DNA of 64,000 nt from Lactobacillus colini (GCF_017874575.1 NZ_JAGGLU010000007.1:47754-111753); one strand, 5' to 3'; shown: positions 8,322 to 17,160, counted from the stretch's first letter. The notes: generated by a model not told the origin, from the sequence alone. Made by a program: numbers and translations.

Positions 8322-9137
8322 TTAACTTTTTCGCAACTGATTGGGAGTAATATGATACTTCTTTTTAAACTTATTTCGTAGTGATCGAGTATCAGAAAAA
8401 CCAACCAACTTAGCGATTTCCTTTATTGATAGATCTGTTCCTTGTATTTGTTCATAAGCATATTTTAAACGAATATCTTGAAGATACTGCATAATGCTAG
8501 TACCAGTTTGTTGTTTAAATACACGAGATAGGTAGGCAGCTGAAAATGAAAAATGATCAGAAATACTTTTTAATGTTAACTTCCTTTCATAATATTTTGA
8601 AAGATAACTCAAAACTTTCTTACTTAGTTCCTGTAATTTAATATCGTGCATATCTCGATTGCATGTATCTGCCAGACAATATATAAAAAGCAAACTTAAT
8701 AGTGTCAAAACATGACCATGTTGATTTAATTTCCTAATATTATCTGGTAGATTTCTTGCCTCATAAATAGCATACAATTCTTTTTTTATACTGTTTAAAG
8801 CACTTTGCGAACAATTAGACGTTATAAACTGATGATGCAAAAATTGAGGATTATAATTCTCTACTACTTCTATTGGTATCAGTAATACTATCGATTTTCT
8901 TTCAGATATATTTTTATAATTGTTGACACTGTGAATTTGACCAGAATTTACAATTATAAATTCATTATCAGTAATAGTGTATGTTTTCCCAGCTACATGG
9001 TAATCTGCTTGACCATGAATTGTGTAATCTATTTCAATAGATCTATGCCAGTGTGGTGGTATTTCTAAGCCTAGACCTTCAATGATATTCAGTTTATACG
9101 GTAGTCCAGGATCTGTTGTTACTAATTCATGTTTCAT
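8322..9137 (-). CDS. AraC-family regulator with cupin sensor domain
   Basis: This is a 271-residue transcription factor. The N-terminal half has the AraC cupin pattern (PPHWHRSIEIDYTIHG, residues about 21-36) that binds a ligand. The C-terminal 100 residues hold the double helix-turn-helix, with FSAAYLSRVFKQQTGTS and the second helix pair ending in FKKKYHITPNQLRK. The start ATG overlaps the stop of the upstream RpiR gene by 4 bases (ATGA), so the two are translated from one mRNA. Its target is not shown by the sequence. The neighbouring esterase, the nanE-PTS operon, or both are likely. Confidence 0.9.
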   Translation of the reverse strand: MKHELVTTDPGLPYKLNIIEGLGLEIPPHWHRSIEIDYTIHGQADYHVAGKTYTITDNEFIIVNSGQIHSVNNYKNISERKSIVLLIPIEVVENYNPQFLHHQFITSNCSQSALNSIKKELYAIYEARNLPDNIRKLNQHGHVLTLLSLLFIYCLADTCNRDMHDIKLQELSKKVLSYLSKYYERKLTLKSISDHFSFSAAYLSRVFKQQTGTSIMQYLQDIRLKYAYEQIQGTDLSIKEIAKLVGFSDTRSLRNKFKKKYHITPNQLRKS

Positions 9138-9946
9138 TTTTTCTTTTTCATCACAGCTTTTATAGCACGTTGTTTAATAGCATTAGAATCTATTTTACTA
9201 ATCTTTTCATATCCCCTTGCTAATACATCACATATAAATAGCTGTGATGTCTGTCCAGCAACTGATCCAATTGATGAAAATTCTCCGGCAGCAGTCTGGA
9301 GTTTAGCATCACCTAGTTTGGCAATTGGCGAAAGTAATTCATTAGTAATAACAATAATATTTGAACCATTATTTTTAGCTAATTTTAGAGAATCGTAGGT
9401 ATCTTTGGTATGACCAGACAATGATAAACCTACTACTACATCATCTTTGTTAAGAAGATTACTTACTTGAACTTGTATATGCGGATCAGGTTCAGCATGT
9501 GCTATTAATCCAATTCTTAGCCATGTTTTTGCAAAATCACGTGCAGATTCTCCAGAATGGCCAACACCAAATATATAAACATTTTTAGCTTTAATTAACA
9601 GGTTTATGGCCTTATCCAATTCCTGCATATTAATTAGACTTCTTGTTTTTTCAATTGCAGTTACAAGCAATGACTCACTTTTATCAATATAATTATCTTG
9701 CGATTTTTTATTTTCAGATTCCATAGATTGTTTAGCCAAAGCTATTTTTAAATCTGAGAATCCAGAAAAACCTAATTTTTTGCATAGTCTTATTATTGTT
9801 CCATCGCCAGTTGCTGTAACTTTTCCCAGTGCTTTGATAGTATCGTAAATTACTTTATCGTTGTTAGTAATAATATAATTCACTAATTTTTCTTCAGATT
9901 TTGTTAATTCATCCCTATGTTGATTTACTATCTGAATAAAATCCAT
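9134..9946 (-). CDS. RpiR/MurR-family regulator
   Basis: This is a 270-residue regulator with an N-terminal helix-turn-helix of the RpiR type (residues about 1-77, with GDGTIIRLCKKLGFSGFSDL) and a C-terminal SIS sugar-phosphate-binding domain (VGHSGESARDFAKTW, VGLSLSGHTKDT). MurR/RpiR proteins often sense amino-sugar phosphates. It is divergent from nanE across a 130-base intergenic region holding two nested palindromes, so it probably senses ManNAc-6-P or GlcNAc-6-P and controls nanE and the EIICBA gene. It is co-translated with the downstream AraC gene. Confidence 0.92.
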   Translation of the reverse strand: MDFIQIVNQHRDELTKSEEKLVNYIITNNDKVIYDTIKALGKVTATGDGTIIRLCKKLGFSGFSDLKIALAKQSMESENKKSQDNYIDKSESLLVTAIEKTRSLINMQELDKAINLLIKAKNVYIFGVGHSGESARDFAKTWLRIGLIAHAEPDPHIQVQVSNLLNKDDVVVGLSLSGHTKDTYDSLKLAKNNGSNIIVITNELLSPIAKLGDAKLQTAAGEFSSIGSVAGQTSQLFICDVLARGYEKISKIDSNAIKQRAIKAVMKKKK

Positions 9947-10029
9947 CTAATAACCTCGTTTCCTATTATCCGCATAATAAAGCGGTTACAAAAAATGTTG
10001 CATATCATCATGTATAGAGTTAAAATTTA

Positions 10030-10066
10030 TTTGGAGGAAAACTCCAAAAAATATATATTTTGGAGT
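10030..10066. promoter_or_regulatory. Nested palindromes before nanE (candidate RpiR operator)
   Basis: TTTGGAG (10030-10036) pairs with CTCCAAA (10042-10048), and ACTCCAAAA (10041-10049) pairs perfectly with TTTTGGAGT (10058-10066). The middle arm is shared, so the RNA could form either of two hairpins. The last arm contains the likely Shine-Dalgarno GGAG (10062-10065) for the nanE start at 10077. It could be an RpiR operator, a translational switch, or both. Confidence 0.5.
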
Positions 10067-10076
10067 AAAAAGTGCA

Positions 10077-10772
10077 ATGAAAAAAGAAGAATTTATTCAA
10101 AAAATCCATGGTGGATTAATAGTATCTTGTCAAGCTTTACCTGGAGAACCCTTATATACACCCGAAGGTGGAATAATGCCATTAATGGCTAAAGCTGCAC
10201 AAGAAGCTGGGGCCGTTGGTATAAGAGCAAACTCTGTAAGGGATATCCAACAAATTAAAAAAATTGTTAATTTGCCTATGATCGGCATCATCAAAAAAGA
10301 TTATCCACCCGAAAAACCTTATATTACAGCAACTATGAAAGAAGTTGATGAATTAGTTGAAACTGGTATTGAAGTGATCGCAATTGATGCAACCCTTAGA
10401 AAAAGGCATGACGGGTTAACAATATCCGAATATATCGACAAAATTAAAACAAAATACCCTCATCAGCTATTAATGGGTGATTGTTCTAACTTCAAAGAAT
10501 GTAAAAACGCCTATGAAGCTGGAGTTGACTTTGTTGGGTCTACTCTTTCAGGCTATACTGATGAAAGTCCTAGATCAGATCATCCTGACTTCGATCTAAT
10601 TCAAGCAGTTGTAGATGCCGGCATGGATTTAATTGCAGAAGGGAAAATACATACTCCAGAGCAGTTAAAGAAAGTCATAGATATTAACCCAACAGGAATT
10701 GTTGTTGGTGGCGCAATTACTCGTCCACTGCAAATTGCTAGAACTTTTACTTCTGTTTTTGATAAAAAATAG
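10077..10772 (+). CDS. nanE: N-acetylmannosamine-6-phosphate 2-epimerase
   Basis: This 231-residue TIM-barrel enzyme converts ManNAc-6-P to GlcNAc-6-P in the cytoplasm. It shows the NanE signatures [16 protein letters not shown] near the start, GAVGIRANS, the catalytic-region KKDYP and ATMKEVDEL, and the phosphate-binding end [12 protein letters not shown]. Length is normal. The downstream PTS gene begins 27 bases after its stop, on the same strand, and is surely co-transcribed. No sialate lyase (nanA) or ManNAc kinase (nanK) is present in the window, which suggests ManNAc arrives already phosphorylated by the PTS. Expression is probably controlled by the divergent RpiR protein. Confidence 0.95.
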   Translation: MKKEEFIQKIHGGLIVSCQALPGEPLYTPEGGIMPLMAKAAQEAGAVGIRANSVRDIQQIKKIVNLPMIGIIKKDYPPEKPYITATMKEVDELVETGIEVIAIDATLRKRHDGLTISEYIDKIKTKYPHQLLMGDCSNFKECKNAYEAGVDFVGSTLSGYTDESPRSDHPDFDLIQAVVDAGMDLIAEGKIHTPEQLKKVIDINPTGIVVGGAITRPLQIARTFTSVFDKK

Positions 10773-10799
10773 CTTTCCTTACGAAAGGAGGAAAATCTG

Positions 10800-12872
10800 A
10801 TGTCCAAACGTTCCTCGAAGATTAATCAATCTCTTTCCCAATTGGGTCAAGCTTTTATGCTGCCTATTGCAATCTTACCAGTTGCGGGTCTTTTACTAGG
10901 TCTTGGTGGTGCCTTAACCAATGATGCAGCTATTCATACATATTCATGGTTAAATCAACAATGGTTACAAACCATCTTAAAGATTATGAACTTTGCCGGT
11001 AATGCTGTGTTCAGTAATTTAGCCTTGATCTTCTCAATTGGATTAGCTGTTGGACTGGCCAAAGGTGATAAAGGCACAGCGGGACTAGCTGGTGGAGTTG
11101 CATACCTTGTATATTCTGCTACTATTGCTGGATTCTTGCAATTGTTTAGTCCTAAAAACACCATTGATACGGGAGTTTTAGGTGCAATAGTTATTGGCTC
11201 TACAGTAGCTTATCTACATAATCATTATAGAAAAGTGCAATTACCTCAATTTTTAGGATTTTTTGGTGGTTCAAGATTTATACCAATAATTTCATCTTTA
11301 GTAGCTATCGTTATTGGCGCAATTTTCTTCGTTATTTGGCCACCAATTCAATCTTGGCTAACATCAGCAGGTTATGCAATTGCTAAAATGGGTAGTTTTG
11401 GCAGTTTCTTGTATGGATTTTTATTAAGATTAACTGGTGCAGTTGGATTACACCATACTATATATCCTATGTTTTGGTACACTGCTCTTGGTGGTACTGC
11501 AGATGTTGCTGGCAAGACCGTTGTTGGTGCACAGAATATCTTCTTTGCTCAATTAGCTGATCCTAATCATCATGGGCTATTTACTTATGGTACCCGCTTT
11601 TTTGCTGGTAGATTTGCTACAATGATGTTTGGCTTGCCAGGCGCTGCCTTAGCTATGTATCTTTGTTTACCAAAGATTAACCGTAAAAAAGACGGCGGTT
11701 TATATTTATCAGGTGGTTTAACTTCATTCTTAACTGGTATCACTGAACCTATCGAATATACTTTTTTATTTGTAGCTCCTTGGCTATATGTAATCCATGC
11801 CTTCTTAGATGGGGTTTCATTCTATGTTGCTGATATCATGAATATTAGAATTGGGAATTCATTCTCAGGAGGATTCATTGACTATTTACTATTTGGAGTT
11901 TTACAAGGACAAGATAAGACTAATTGGCCTAACGTACTCATTATGGGTATAATTTGGTTCTTCTTATACTTCTTCATCTTTACACTATGTATCAAAAAGT
12001 TCCATGTTGGAATTCCTGGTATGGAAGTCACGGAAAATAAAGAAGCCGAGTCAATTCTAACCAATTCATCAACAACTGATAATAAACTATTTAATGAATC
12101 AGCCGCAATTATTACTGCACTAGGCGGTATTAATAATATTGAAACTGTATCAGCTTGCGCAACTAGGCTTCGTGTGTCACTGAAAGACAATAATATTATC
12201 AATGAAGATGTATTTAAAATGTTAGGCGCTCCTGGTGTCTTAAAAGTTGGTAGTGGTATTCAGGCTATCTTTGGTGGTAAAGCAGATATCTATAGTCAAG
12301 AAATTAACGACATTCTTACTAACCCCTCTGTATTAGAAAACACAAAATCGATTAATACAGTATCTCCTGCCCCATCTATCAAACCAACAGCAGAAAAGCA
12401 TAACGAAACAATAAGCTTCTCTGCTCCAGTTAATGGGATATACACTGATTTAGGCAATGTAAAGGATGATGTCTTCTCAAAGAAAATGATGGGCGAAGGA
12501 TTCGCAATAATACCTTCTGATGGATTAATCTATAGCCCCATAAATGCAAAAATCACTTCAATATTTAAAACAAAGCACGCTATAGGTCTAATTACTGACG
12601 ATGGCTTAGAGGTATTGTTACACCTAGGTCTTGATACTGTAGAACTTGAAGGAAAGCCATTTGATATTAAAGTAAAGACTGGCGATACTGTTACAACTGA
12701 AACTTTAATTGCTCAGATGGATATTGATCAAATAAAGAAACATGGAAAAGATCCTATAGTTCTAACTCTAATAACTAATTCAGCTACAAATGTTGCATCA
12801 GTTGTTAAAGAGACATCAAATGGAACTACAGTATCATCTAAAAAGAAAGTATTTGAAGTAAGAACTAAATAA
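10800..12872 (+). CDS. Glucose/GlcNAc-family PTS permease EIICBA (probable amino-sugar transporter)
   Basis: This fused PTS protein of 690 residues imports and phosphorylates a sugar. The EIIC membrane domain fills residues 1 to about 405. EIIB follows with the phospho-cysteine C453 in VSACATRLRVSL, and EIIA ends the protein with the phospho-histidine H608 in VLLHLGLDTVEL. A clear ribosome site (AGGAGG) lies 10-15 bases before the start. Domain order matches NagE and related glucose-family permeases. Because nanE is the partner gene and RpiR the divergent regulator, N-acetylmannosamine is the best substrate guess, with GlcNAc or another hexosamine as alternatives. A terminator at 12902-12946 ends the operon. 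Confidence 0.92.
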   Translation: MSKRSSKINQSLSQLGQAFMLPIAILPVAGLLLGLGGALTNDAAIHTYSWLNQQWLQTILKIMNFAGNAVFSNLALIFSIGLAVGLAKGDKGTAGLAGGVAYLVYSATIAGFLQLFSPKNTIDTGVLGAIVIGSTVAYLHNHYRKVQLPQFLGFFGGSRFIPIISSLVAIVIGAIFFVIWPPIQSWLTSAGYAIAKMGSFGSFLYGFLLRLTGAVGLHHTIYPMFWYTALGGTADVAGKTVVGAQNIFFAQLADPNHHGLFTYGTRFFAGRFATMMFGLPGAALAMYLCLPKINRKKDGGLYLSGGLTSFLTGITEPIEYTFLFVAPWLYVIHAFLDGVSFYVADIMNIRIGNSFSGGFIDYLLFGVLQGQDKTNWPNVLIMGIIWFFLYFFIFTLCIKKFHVGIPGMEVTENKEAESILTNSSTTDNKLFNESAAIITALGGINNIETVSACATRLRVSLKDNNIINEDVFKMLGAPGVLKVGSGIQAIFGGKADIYSQEINDILTNPSVLENTKSINTVSPAPSIKPTAEKHNETISFSAPVNGIYTDLGNVKDDVFSKKMMGEGFAIIPSDGLIYSPINAKITSIFKTKHAIGLITDDGLEVLLHLGLDTVELEGKPFDIKVKTGDTVTTETLIAQMDIDQIKKHGKDPIVLTLITNSATNVASVVKETSNGTTVSSKKKVFEVRTK

Positions 12873-12901
12873 TTTTTTTAAAATTGCTTATTTAACATGT
12901 T

Positions 12902-12946
12902 AAAAAGCGGAATCCCAGCTATAGTATAGCCAAGGTTCCGCTTTTT
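12902..12946. terminator. Bidirectional terminator between EIICBA and the acetoin reductase remnant
   Basis: AAAAAGCGGAA (12902-12912) pairs perfectly with TTCCGCTTTTT (12936-12946), with a large loop that itself can fold. Both strands end in five Ts. Confidence 0.85.
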
Positions 12947-12958
12947 GTGGCTTATTGA

Positions 12959-13440
12959 TTAATGGAATTGCATTCCCCCCCCATCAATCTCTAAAGTTTG
13001 ACCAGTCATGTAGTCTGAATCGCTACTTGCTAAAAAAGCAACGCCATTTGCCACATCTTCTGGTTTAGACAATCTATTTAATGCTATGCCTTCAGAACAG
13101 ATTTTTATACCAAATTCATCATCTTTACCTGCTTGCTTCCCTAATTTATGTGCGATACTTCTTAGTAATGGTGTATCTACTTGACCAGGGGCGTAACAAT
13201 TTACTGTTATTCCTTGTGATGCTAATTCTTTTGCTACCGACTGAGTTATACCACGTACAGCGAATTTCGACCCACTATAAATTACTGATCCATATGAACC
13301 CACTACTCCAACTTGTGAACTACAGTTAATTATTTTTCCAATAATTTCTATGTCTATGCGTTTCTTCTTTTTATAGTAATCACTTGACCAAAGCAAGTAA
13401 ATTGTTCTATTCAATAATTTAACTAATTTAAAAATATTTG
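12959..13440 (-). pseudogene. butA: Diacetyl/acetoin reductase (SDR), 5'-truncated by an Rpn-type element
   Basis: The frame encodes the C-terminal half of a short-chain dehydrogenase very like diacetyl/acetoin reductases. It has GKIINCSSQVG, the catalytic YSGSK (Tyr-x-x-x-Lys), the family stretch NCYAPGQVDTP, and the end TLEIDGGGMQFH. Full-length enzymes are about 255 residues. The Rossmann GxxxGxG start and about 100 residues are missing. The reading frame stays open upstream of the first usable start (a TTG at 13414) right to 13440, where the Rpn-type element begins, so the gene was cut there. The missing 5' part does not appear on the far side of the element. NAD(H) binding is lost, so the product should be inactive. 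Confidence 0.85.
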
Positions 13441-13511
13441 CCGTTTTTTGCGTAATTTATGATGGAGGATAAATCTACCTCCTTCCAATAAATTACGAAA
13501 GGACGTATCAA

Positions 13512-14333
13512 ATGCTAAGAAGAAGTTATCTAGCCGGTGACTTTAAACAAGATCTGACACTTGATCCAATCTTTGGTTATGTGATGAGCAAGAAAGAAAA
13601 TTGCTTGCATCTCTTGCAAATGGCACTACCAGAATTAGACATTCAAGAGATCGTTGACATCTCACCGCAAAAGCCGATTGACCTGAACTTATTTGAAAAG
13701 ACATCAAGACTAGATGTCTATGCTAAGGATAAGCAAGAGCGAGTTTATGATATTGAGATGCAGAACTTGCCGGTTGATTTTTTGACTAGGAGGGCTTGGT
13801 ATTATCTACGGCAGTTAAATATACCTAAGCCCGGAGAAAATTATGACCACGTTAAGGCATCATATGTGATCTTCTTTTGTATGTTTGATCCCTTTAATGA
13901 GGATAGAGCAGCTTACAGATTTGACTTTACTGAACAAAGAAATCATAATTTAACTATAGAGAATGTAGGACATTTGTTATTCTTTAATGCAAAGGGCAAG
14001 GATAGAAACAATATAACACCGCAAATGGCGGAATTCTTAGATTATTTAAATGGTCAAGTATCTAAGAAGCCAAGTAAGTATATCATTCAACTAAATGACG
14101 ACATTAAAGAATACACGAGTAAATCGGAATGGGGCGAGATTATGAATCAGATTGCTTTAATGAGAGAGAATATTCAAGAAGATGATAGACGTGAGGCTGT
14201 ATCAAAAATGATTGAATTATGCCGTGAAGATTTTAATCTTGATGATAACAAGATATTATCATTATTGACTAAAAGATATGGTGATGACTTCACTAAAGAT
14301 CAACTTCAAGAGATGATTGAACAGACCAAATAA
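13512..14333 (+). CDS. Rpn-family PD-(D/E)XK nuclease/transposase, copy A
   Basis: This 273-residue protein belongs to the Rpn (recombination-promoting nuclease, PDDEXK_2) family. The nuclease core shows D68 in SRLDVYAK and E82-x-Q84 in YDIEMQN, matching the D-(D/E)xK-type site with Gln as last ligand, as in many Rpn proteins. The C-terminal tail (residues about 205-273) is helical and charged and ends ELQEMIEQTK-like. Members are annotated as transposases, but some E. coli Rpn proteins act as DNA endonucleases with phage-defence effects. It is about 95% identical by eye to copy B over the first 220 residues and differs in the tail (IQEDDRREAVSKMIELC against IRQEAVVKMIESY). Confidence 0.9.
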   Translation: MLRRSYLAGDFKQDLTLDPIFGYVMSKKENCLHLLQMALPELDIQEIVDISPQKPIDLNLFEKTSRLDVYAKDKQERVYDIEMQNLPVDFLTRRAWYYLRQLNIPKPGENYDHVKASYVIFFCMFDPFNEDRAAYRFDFTEQRNHNLTIENVGHLLFFNAKGKDRNNITPQMAEFLDYLNGQVSKKPSKYIIQLNDDIKEYTSKSEWGEIMNQIALMRENIQEDDRREAVSKMIELCREDFNLDDNKILSLLTKRYGDDFTKDQLQEMIEQTK

Positions 14334-14340
14334 AATTATT

Positions 14341-14366
14341 AAGGCGGCTGAAAAGTCGCCTTTTTT
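14341..14366 (+). terminator. Terminator of Rpn copy A
   Basis: The arms AAGGCG (14341-14346) and CGCCTT (14357-14362) with extra G-T pairing form a hairpin followed by six Ts. The same hairpin follows copy B. Confidence 0.8.
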
Positions 14367-14378
14367 ATCAACAATGTT

Positions 14379-14693
14379 TACTGTGGTGCGGCAACTATCC
14401 TGCTTAATTTCCATCATCAAGTATTCCAATACTCCCTTTTCAATTACAGCTTTATTGATGTTCTCAATTTGCTTTTCACACAAACACTGCATTATATCAT
14501 TCTGTATATACGTCAGCTATTTACTTGACTAAGGTTGCATTTATATTACTTTATGTAAAAATATCGTCTTTAATCGATAAACTATTCGTTTTAATATTTT
14601 TTATCTATTATAGTCGATAAAAAATATATTTTTTTGATTTTATAGAATATATTAGATAAAATTTAAGTAAAATATCCATGATGGAGTAATAAA
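14379..14693. other. Intergenic stretch without a recognisable gene
   Basis: A short minus-strand frame (up to 14492, beginning MQCLCEKQIENINKAVIEKG) has a TATAAT box in front but runs into the Rpn element's complement and matches no family I know. The right part (14560-14690) is very AT-rich, with two TCGATAAA repeats, and probably holds the promoter of the DUF4143 ATPase. I see no gene to support here. Confidence 0.5.
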
Positions 14694-15887
14694 ATGATAC
14701 AAAGACCTAGTTACATGAAATTTTTTAATGAGTTTAAGGATTCTGAATTTATTAAAGTGATTACAGGAGTTCGACGCTCAGGAAAAACATATCTAATGAA
14801 TATGTTTATTGATGAACTTAAGAAGTCTGGTGTAAAAGATGACCAAATTATTCATATTAATTTTGAAAGTATGCAATATTCTAAAATTCATACGGCACAA
14901 GATTTATACGATTATGTAAGTGTCAGAAAATTAGACGATCAGAAAAATTATTTATTTTTTGATGAAATTCAATACGTTAATGAATGGGAAAAAGCCATTA
15001 ATAGTTTTCGGATTGACTTTGATTCAGATATTTATGTTACTGGTTCTAATTCACATTTACTTTCAGGAGAATTGGCAACACTATTATCTGGTAGATATGT
15101 TCAGCTGACTATTTATCCAATTTCATTTGCGGAGTTTTTTAATTATAAAAATGGTCAATACTTCCAAGAAAATGAACTATTCGAACAATATCTTCAAGTT
15201 GGTGGCTTTCCTAATTCAATCCTAGCGCCAAGTGAGGAGTTTCGTAACACTGTATTGCACGATATTTTTAATACAATTATGTATCGCGATGTAGCACTAC
15301 GTTCCACTGTCAAGAATGAACGAGCAATTACTGTGCTTGCAGAATATATGATGAGCGAAGTTGGAAACTCCGTTTCAGCAAACAAGATAGCCAATAATTT
15401 AAAATCTAGCGGCTTTAAAATTAGTACAGATACTGTTATTTCATATATGAATCTTTTAGAACAAGCATTTATATTCTATAAGGCTCGCAGATATGATCTT
15501 CGTGGTAAAAAGTGGTTACAAACTTTAGGAAAGTATTATGTAGTCGATAATACTTTACGCAATATTCAACTTAATCGTTCTTCTCACGATAATTTAGGGC
15601 ATACTTTAGAAAATATTGTTTATATTGAGTTATTGCGACGTGGATATCAAGTTGATGTGGGAAATTATGATAATAAAGAAATAAATTTTATCGCACGCAA
15701 AGGCGAAAAAATTGAGTACTATCAAGTAACTTTGCAATTACCCGTTGGTAGCAATCGTGAAACTGATAATCTACGATTTATTCCAGATGGCTACCCAAAA
15801 ACAGTACTGTCTCTTAATGCTAATGATGAAGGCGTTATTGATGGCATTCAGGTTAAGTATGTTCTTGACTGGCTTTTAGGAAAATAA
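14694..15887 (+). CDS. AAA-type ATPase with DUF4143 domain
   Basis: This is a 397-residue P-loop ATPase of the AAA_14/DUF4143 group. The Walker A motif GVRRSGKT is at residues about 26-33, the Walker B motif YLFFDEIQYVNEW is near 85-97, and a sensor TGSNSHLLSGELAT follows. The C-terminal DUF4143 region ends in KEINFIARKGEKIEYYQV, which resembles the PD-(D/E)XK-like fold seen at the end of these proteins. The cellular role is unknown. They are common in host-associated bacteria, often as solitary, laterally acquired genes. No partner gene lies beside it. It has its own AT-rich promoter and a good terminator. Confidence 0.85.
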   Translation: MIQRPSYMKFFNEFKDSEFIKVITGVRRSGKTYLMNMFIDELKKSGVKDDQIIHINFESMQYSKIHTAQDLYDYVSVRKLDDQKNYLFFDEIQYVNEWEKAINSFRIDFDSDIYVTGSNSHLLSGELATLLSGRYVQLTIYPISFAEFFNYKNGQYFQENELFEQYLQVGGFPNSILAPSEEFRNTVLHDIFNTIMYRDVALRSTVKNERAITVLAEYMMSEVGNSVSANKIANNLKSSGFKISTDTVISYMNLLEQAFIFYKARRYDLRGKKWLQTLGKYYVVDNTLRNIQLNRSSHDNLGHTLENIVYIELLRRGYQVDVGNYDNKEINFIARKGEKIEYYQVTLQLPVGSNRETDNLRFIPDGYPKTVLSLNANDEGVIDGIQVKYVLDWLLGK

Positions 15888-15913
15888 AAACTTAAATTAA
15901 GGTATAAATGTTG

Positions 15914-15952
15914 TATAGTAAGTGACTTTCAGATCATTTACTATATTTTTTT
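15914..15952 (+). terminator. Terminator of the DUF4143 ATPase
   Basis: TATAGTAAGTGA (15914-15925) pairs with TCATTTACTATA (15934-15945), with one G-T position, and seven Ts follow. Confidence 0.8.
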
Positions 15953-15973
15953 AATTGTCTAACTTTCTGAACA

Positions 15974-16026
15974 TAAAAAAATCCTACCCCCCCGTGGATA
16001 AATTTATATATTTGGGAGGTAGGATT
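15974..16026 (-). terminator. Terminator of the nitronate monooxygenase
   Basis: AATCCTACC (15980-15988) pairs with GGTAGGATT (16018-16026). On the minus strand a run of Ts follows. A C7 tract lies within the loop side. Confidence 0.75.
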
Positions 16027-16053
16027 GTATCAACTCTTTTATTGCTTTATCTA

Positions 16054-17160
16054 TTATCTTGCATCCTCAGGTATACCAGCATAAAGTCTATTTACGATTA
16101 CTTCTACTGGTTCAATTTCATGAATCATAGAGATACCTAAGCCAAATGAAGCAATACCTTTATCTAGCTTGCCGAATAACATACCTTGACGCAAGTCGTC
16201 ATAGCCACCAGCTGCATCCCAGATTTCATTAGCTGTAGCTCCTGCTTTATCCATTTCAACTAATTTATCTGGTAATTCACCTGAAAGTGAACGATAGAAA
16301 CTATTAGGTGCTCTAAACATTAACATTTCTTCCGCATTTGTAGTTAACATTCTTTCTTTAATATTCTGAGCCATTGGTGCTTCTTTAGATGCCAAAAACG
16401 CTGTCCCAGCATAAATTCCTTCAGCTCCAAGTGCAAAAGCAGCCTTAGCGGTTCTTTCATCAGTAATACCACCTGCGGCAATTACAGGCACCTTATCTTC
16501 AGTAGCATCAACTGCCATTGGAATTGCAGAGAACGTCCCTACTGTCTTGCTAGGAACTGTACCACCTTCGTCAAAGCCGGTCGCGATAATTGCATCAACA
16601 CCGCCTTTAATAGCGTTTTTTATTACAGTTGGCTCTGGATCCATTGGTCTAAATAAGACTTTTATTCCAGCATCATGGAAGCGCTCTACCCAACCAGGGA
16701 TAAAAATTCCACTCCACATTACAACCTTAATATTCTCTTCTTTAGCTAAATTTAAAAGACCATTGGTTAATAGATCTGCATCTAAACCGAGTTCTTCATT
16801 ACTATTTTTATCTGCTGATAAAATAGCTTTACCTAAATCCTTTATATCAGTTGTTTTATCGCTGTTCTGACTAGCTCCTGAACTAGTATCTACTGTCTTT
16901 TTCTTAATTGGCATTGGACTAATTGTTAACCCAAATGGCTTATTGGTTAGCTTCTTTGTCTTTTCAATTTCTTGCTTAGTAAAAGCTAAACTCTTTTCAA
17001 TATTAGCTTCATAATGATCTATGCCTGCAGACATACCAATGATACCTAAACCACCCGCATTTGAAACTGCAGCAACTAATTTTGCATCTGTTAAATAAAA
17101 CATTGAAGCTTGAATGATCGGCTTTTCAGTTCCGATAACTTTTGTAACTCGATTTACCAA
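16054..17160 (-). CDS. Nitronate monooxygenase / FabK-like flavoprotein
   Basis: This is a 368-residue FMN-dependent TIM-barrel protein of the nitronate monooxygenase (2-nitropropane dioxygenase) family, which also includes FabK-type enoyl-ACP reductases. Family signatures are PIIQASMFYLTDAKLVAAVS near the start, AGGLGIIG, GFDEGGTV and the FMN-phosphate region AAGGITDERTAKAAFALGAEG. Length is slightly above the 315-355 usual, due to a polar insert near residues 87-115. It is divergent from a LysR regulator, the normal layout for a redox enzyme under LysR control. Whether the substrate is nitronate or another electrophile cannot be told from sequence. Confidence 0.85.
   Translation of the reverse strand: MVNRVTKVIGTEKPIIQASMFYLTDAKLVAAVSNAGGLGIIGMSAGIDHYEANIEKSLAFTKQEIEKTKKLTNKPFGLTISPMPIKKKTVDTSSGASQNSDKTTDIKDLGKAILSADKNSNEELGLDADLLTNGLLNLAKEENIKVVMWSGIFIPGWVERFHDAGIKVLFRPMDPEPTVIKNAIKGGVDAIIATGFDEGGTVPSKTVGTFSAIPMAVDATEDKVPVIAAGGITDERTAKAAFALGAEGIYAGTAFLASKEAPMAQNIKERMLTTNAEEMLMFRAPNSFYRSLSGELPDKLVEMDKAGATANEIWDAAGGYDDLRQGMLFGKLDKGIASFGLGISMIHEIEPVEVIVNRLYAGIPEDAR

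Larger units (their letters stand above)
13441..14378 (+). mobile_element. Rpn-type (PD-(D/E)XK transposase) element, copy A
   Basis: This unit of about 938 bases recurs at 19580-20503 with high identity. Both copies start with CCGTTTTTTGCGTAA, then a 55-base leader with a hairpin over the ribosome site, the transposase-like gene, a hairpin terminator and a shared tail ATCAACAATGTT. Outside these limits the flanks are unrelated. No terminal inverted repeats or obvious target duplication are seen. The left end abuts the truncated acetoin reductase. Confidence 0.75.

Noticed and set aside
12971..12978. Eight-C tract near the end of the acetoin reductase remnant as a phase-variation switch
   Set aside because: It encodes the normal Gly-Gly-Gly before the last four residues, so slippage would alter only the C-terminus of an already dead gene.
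14262..14492. 76-residue minus-strand frame with a TATAAT box upstream
   Set aside because: It runs into the complement of the Rpn gene and terminator, has no recognisable domain and shows no ribosome site; most likely chance.
15984..15993. C-rich run as a regulatory element
   Set aside because: It is part of the loop side of the nitronate monooxygenase terminator.
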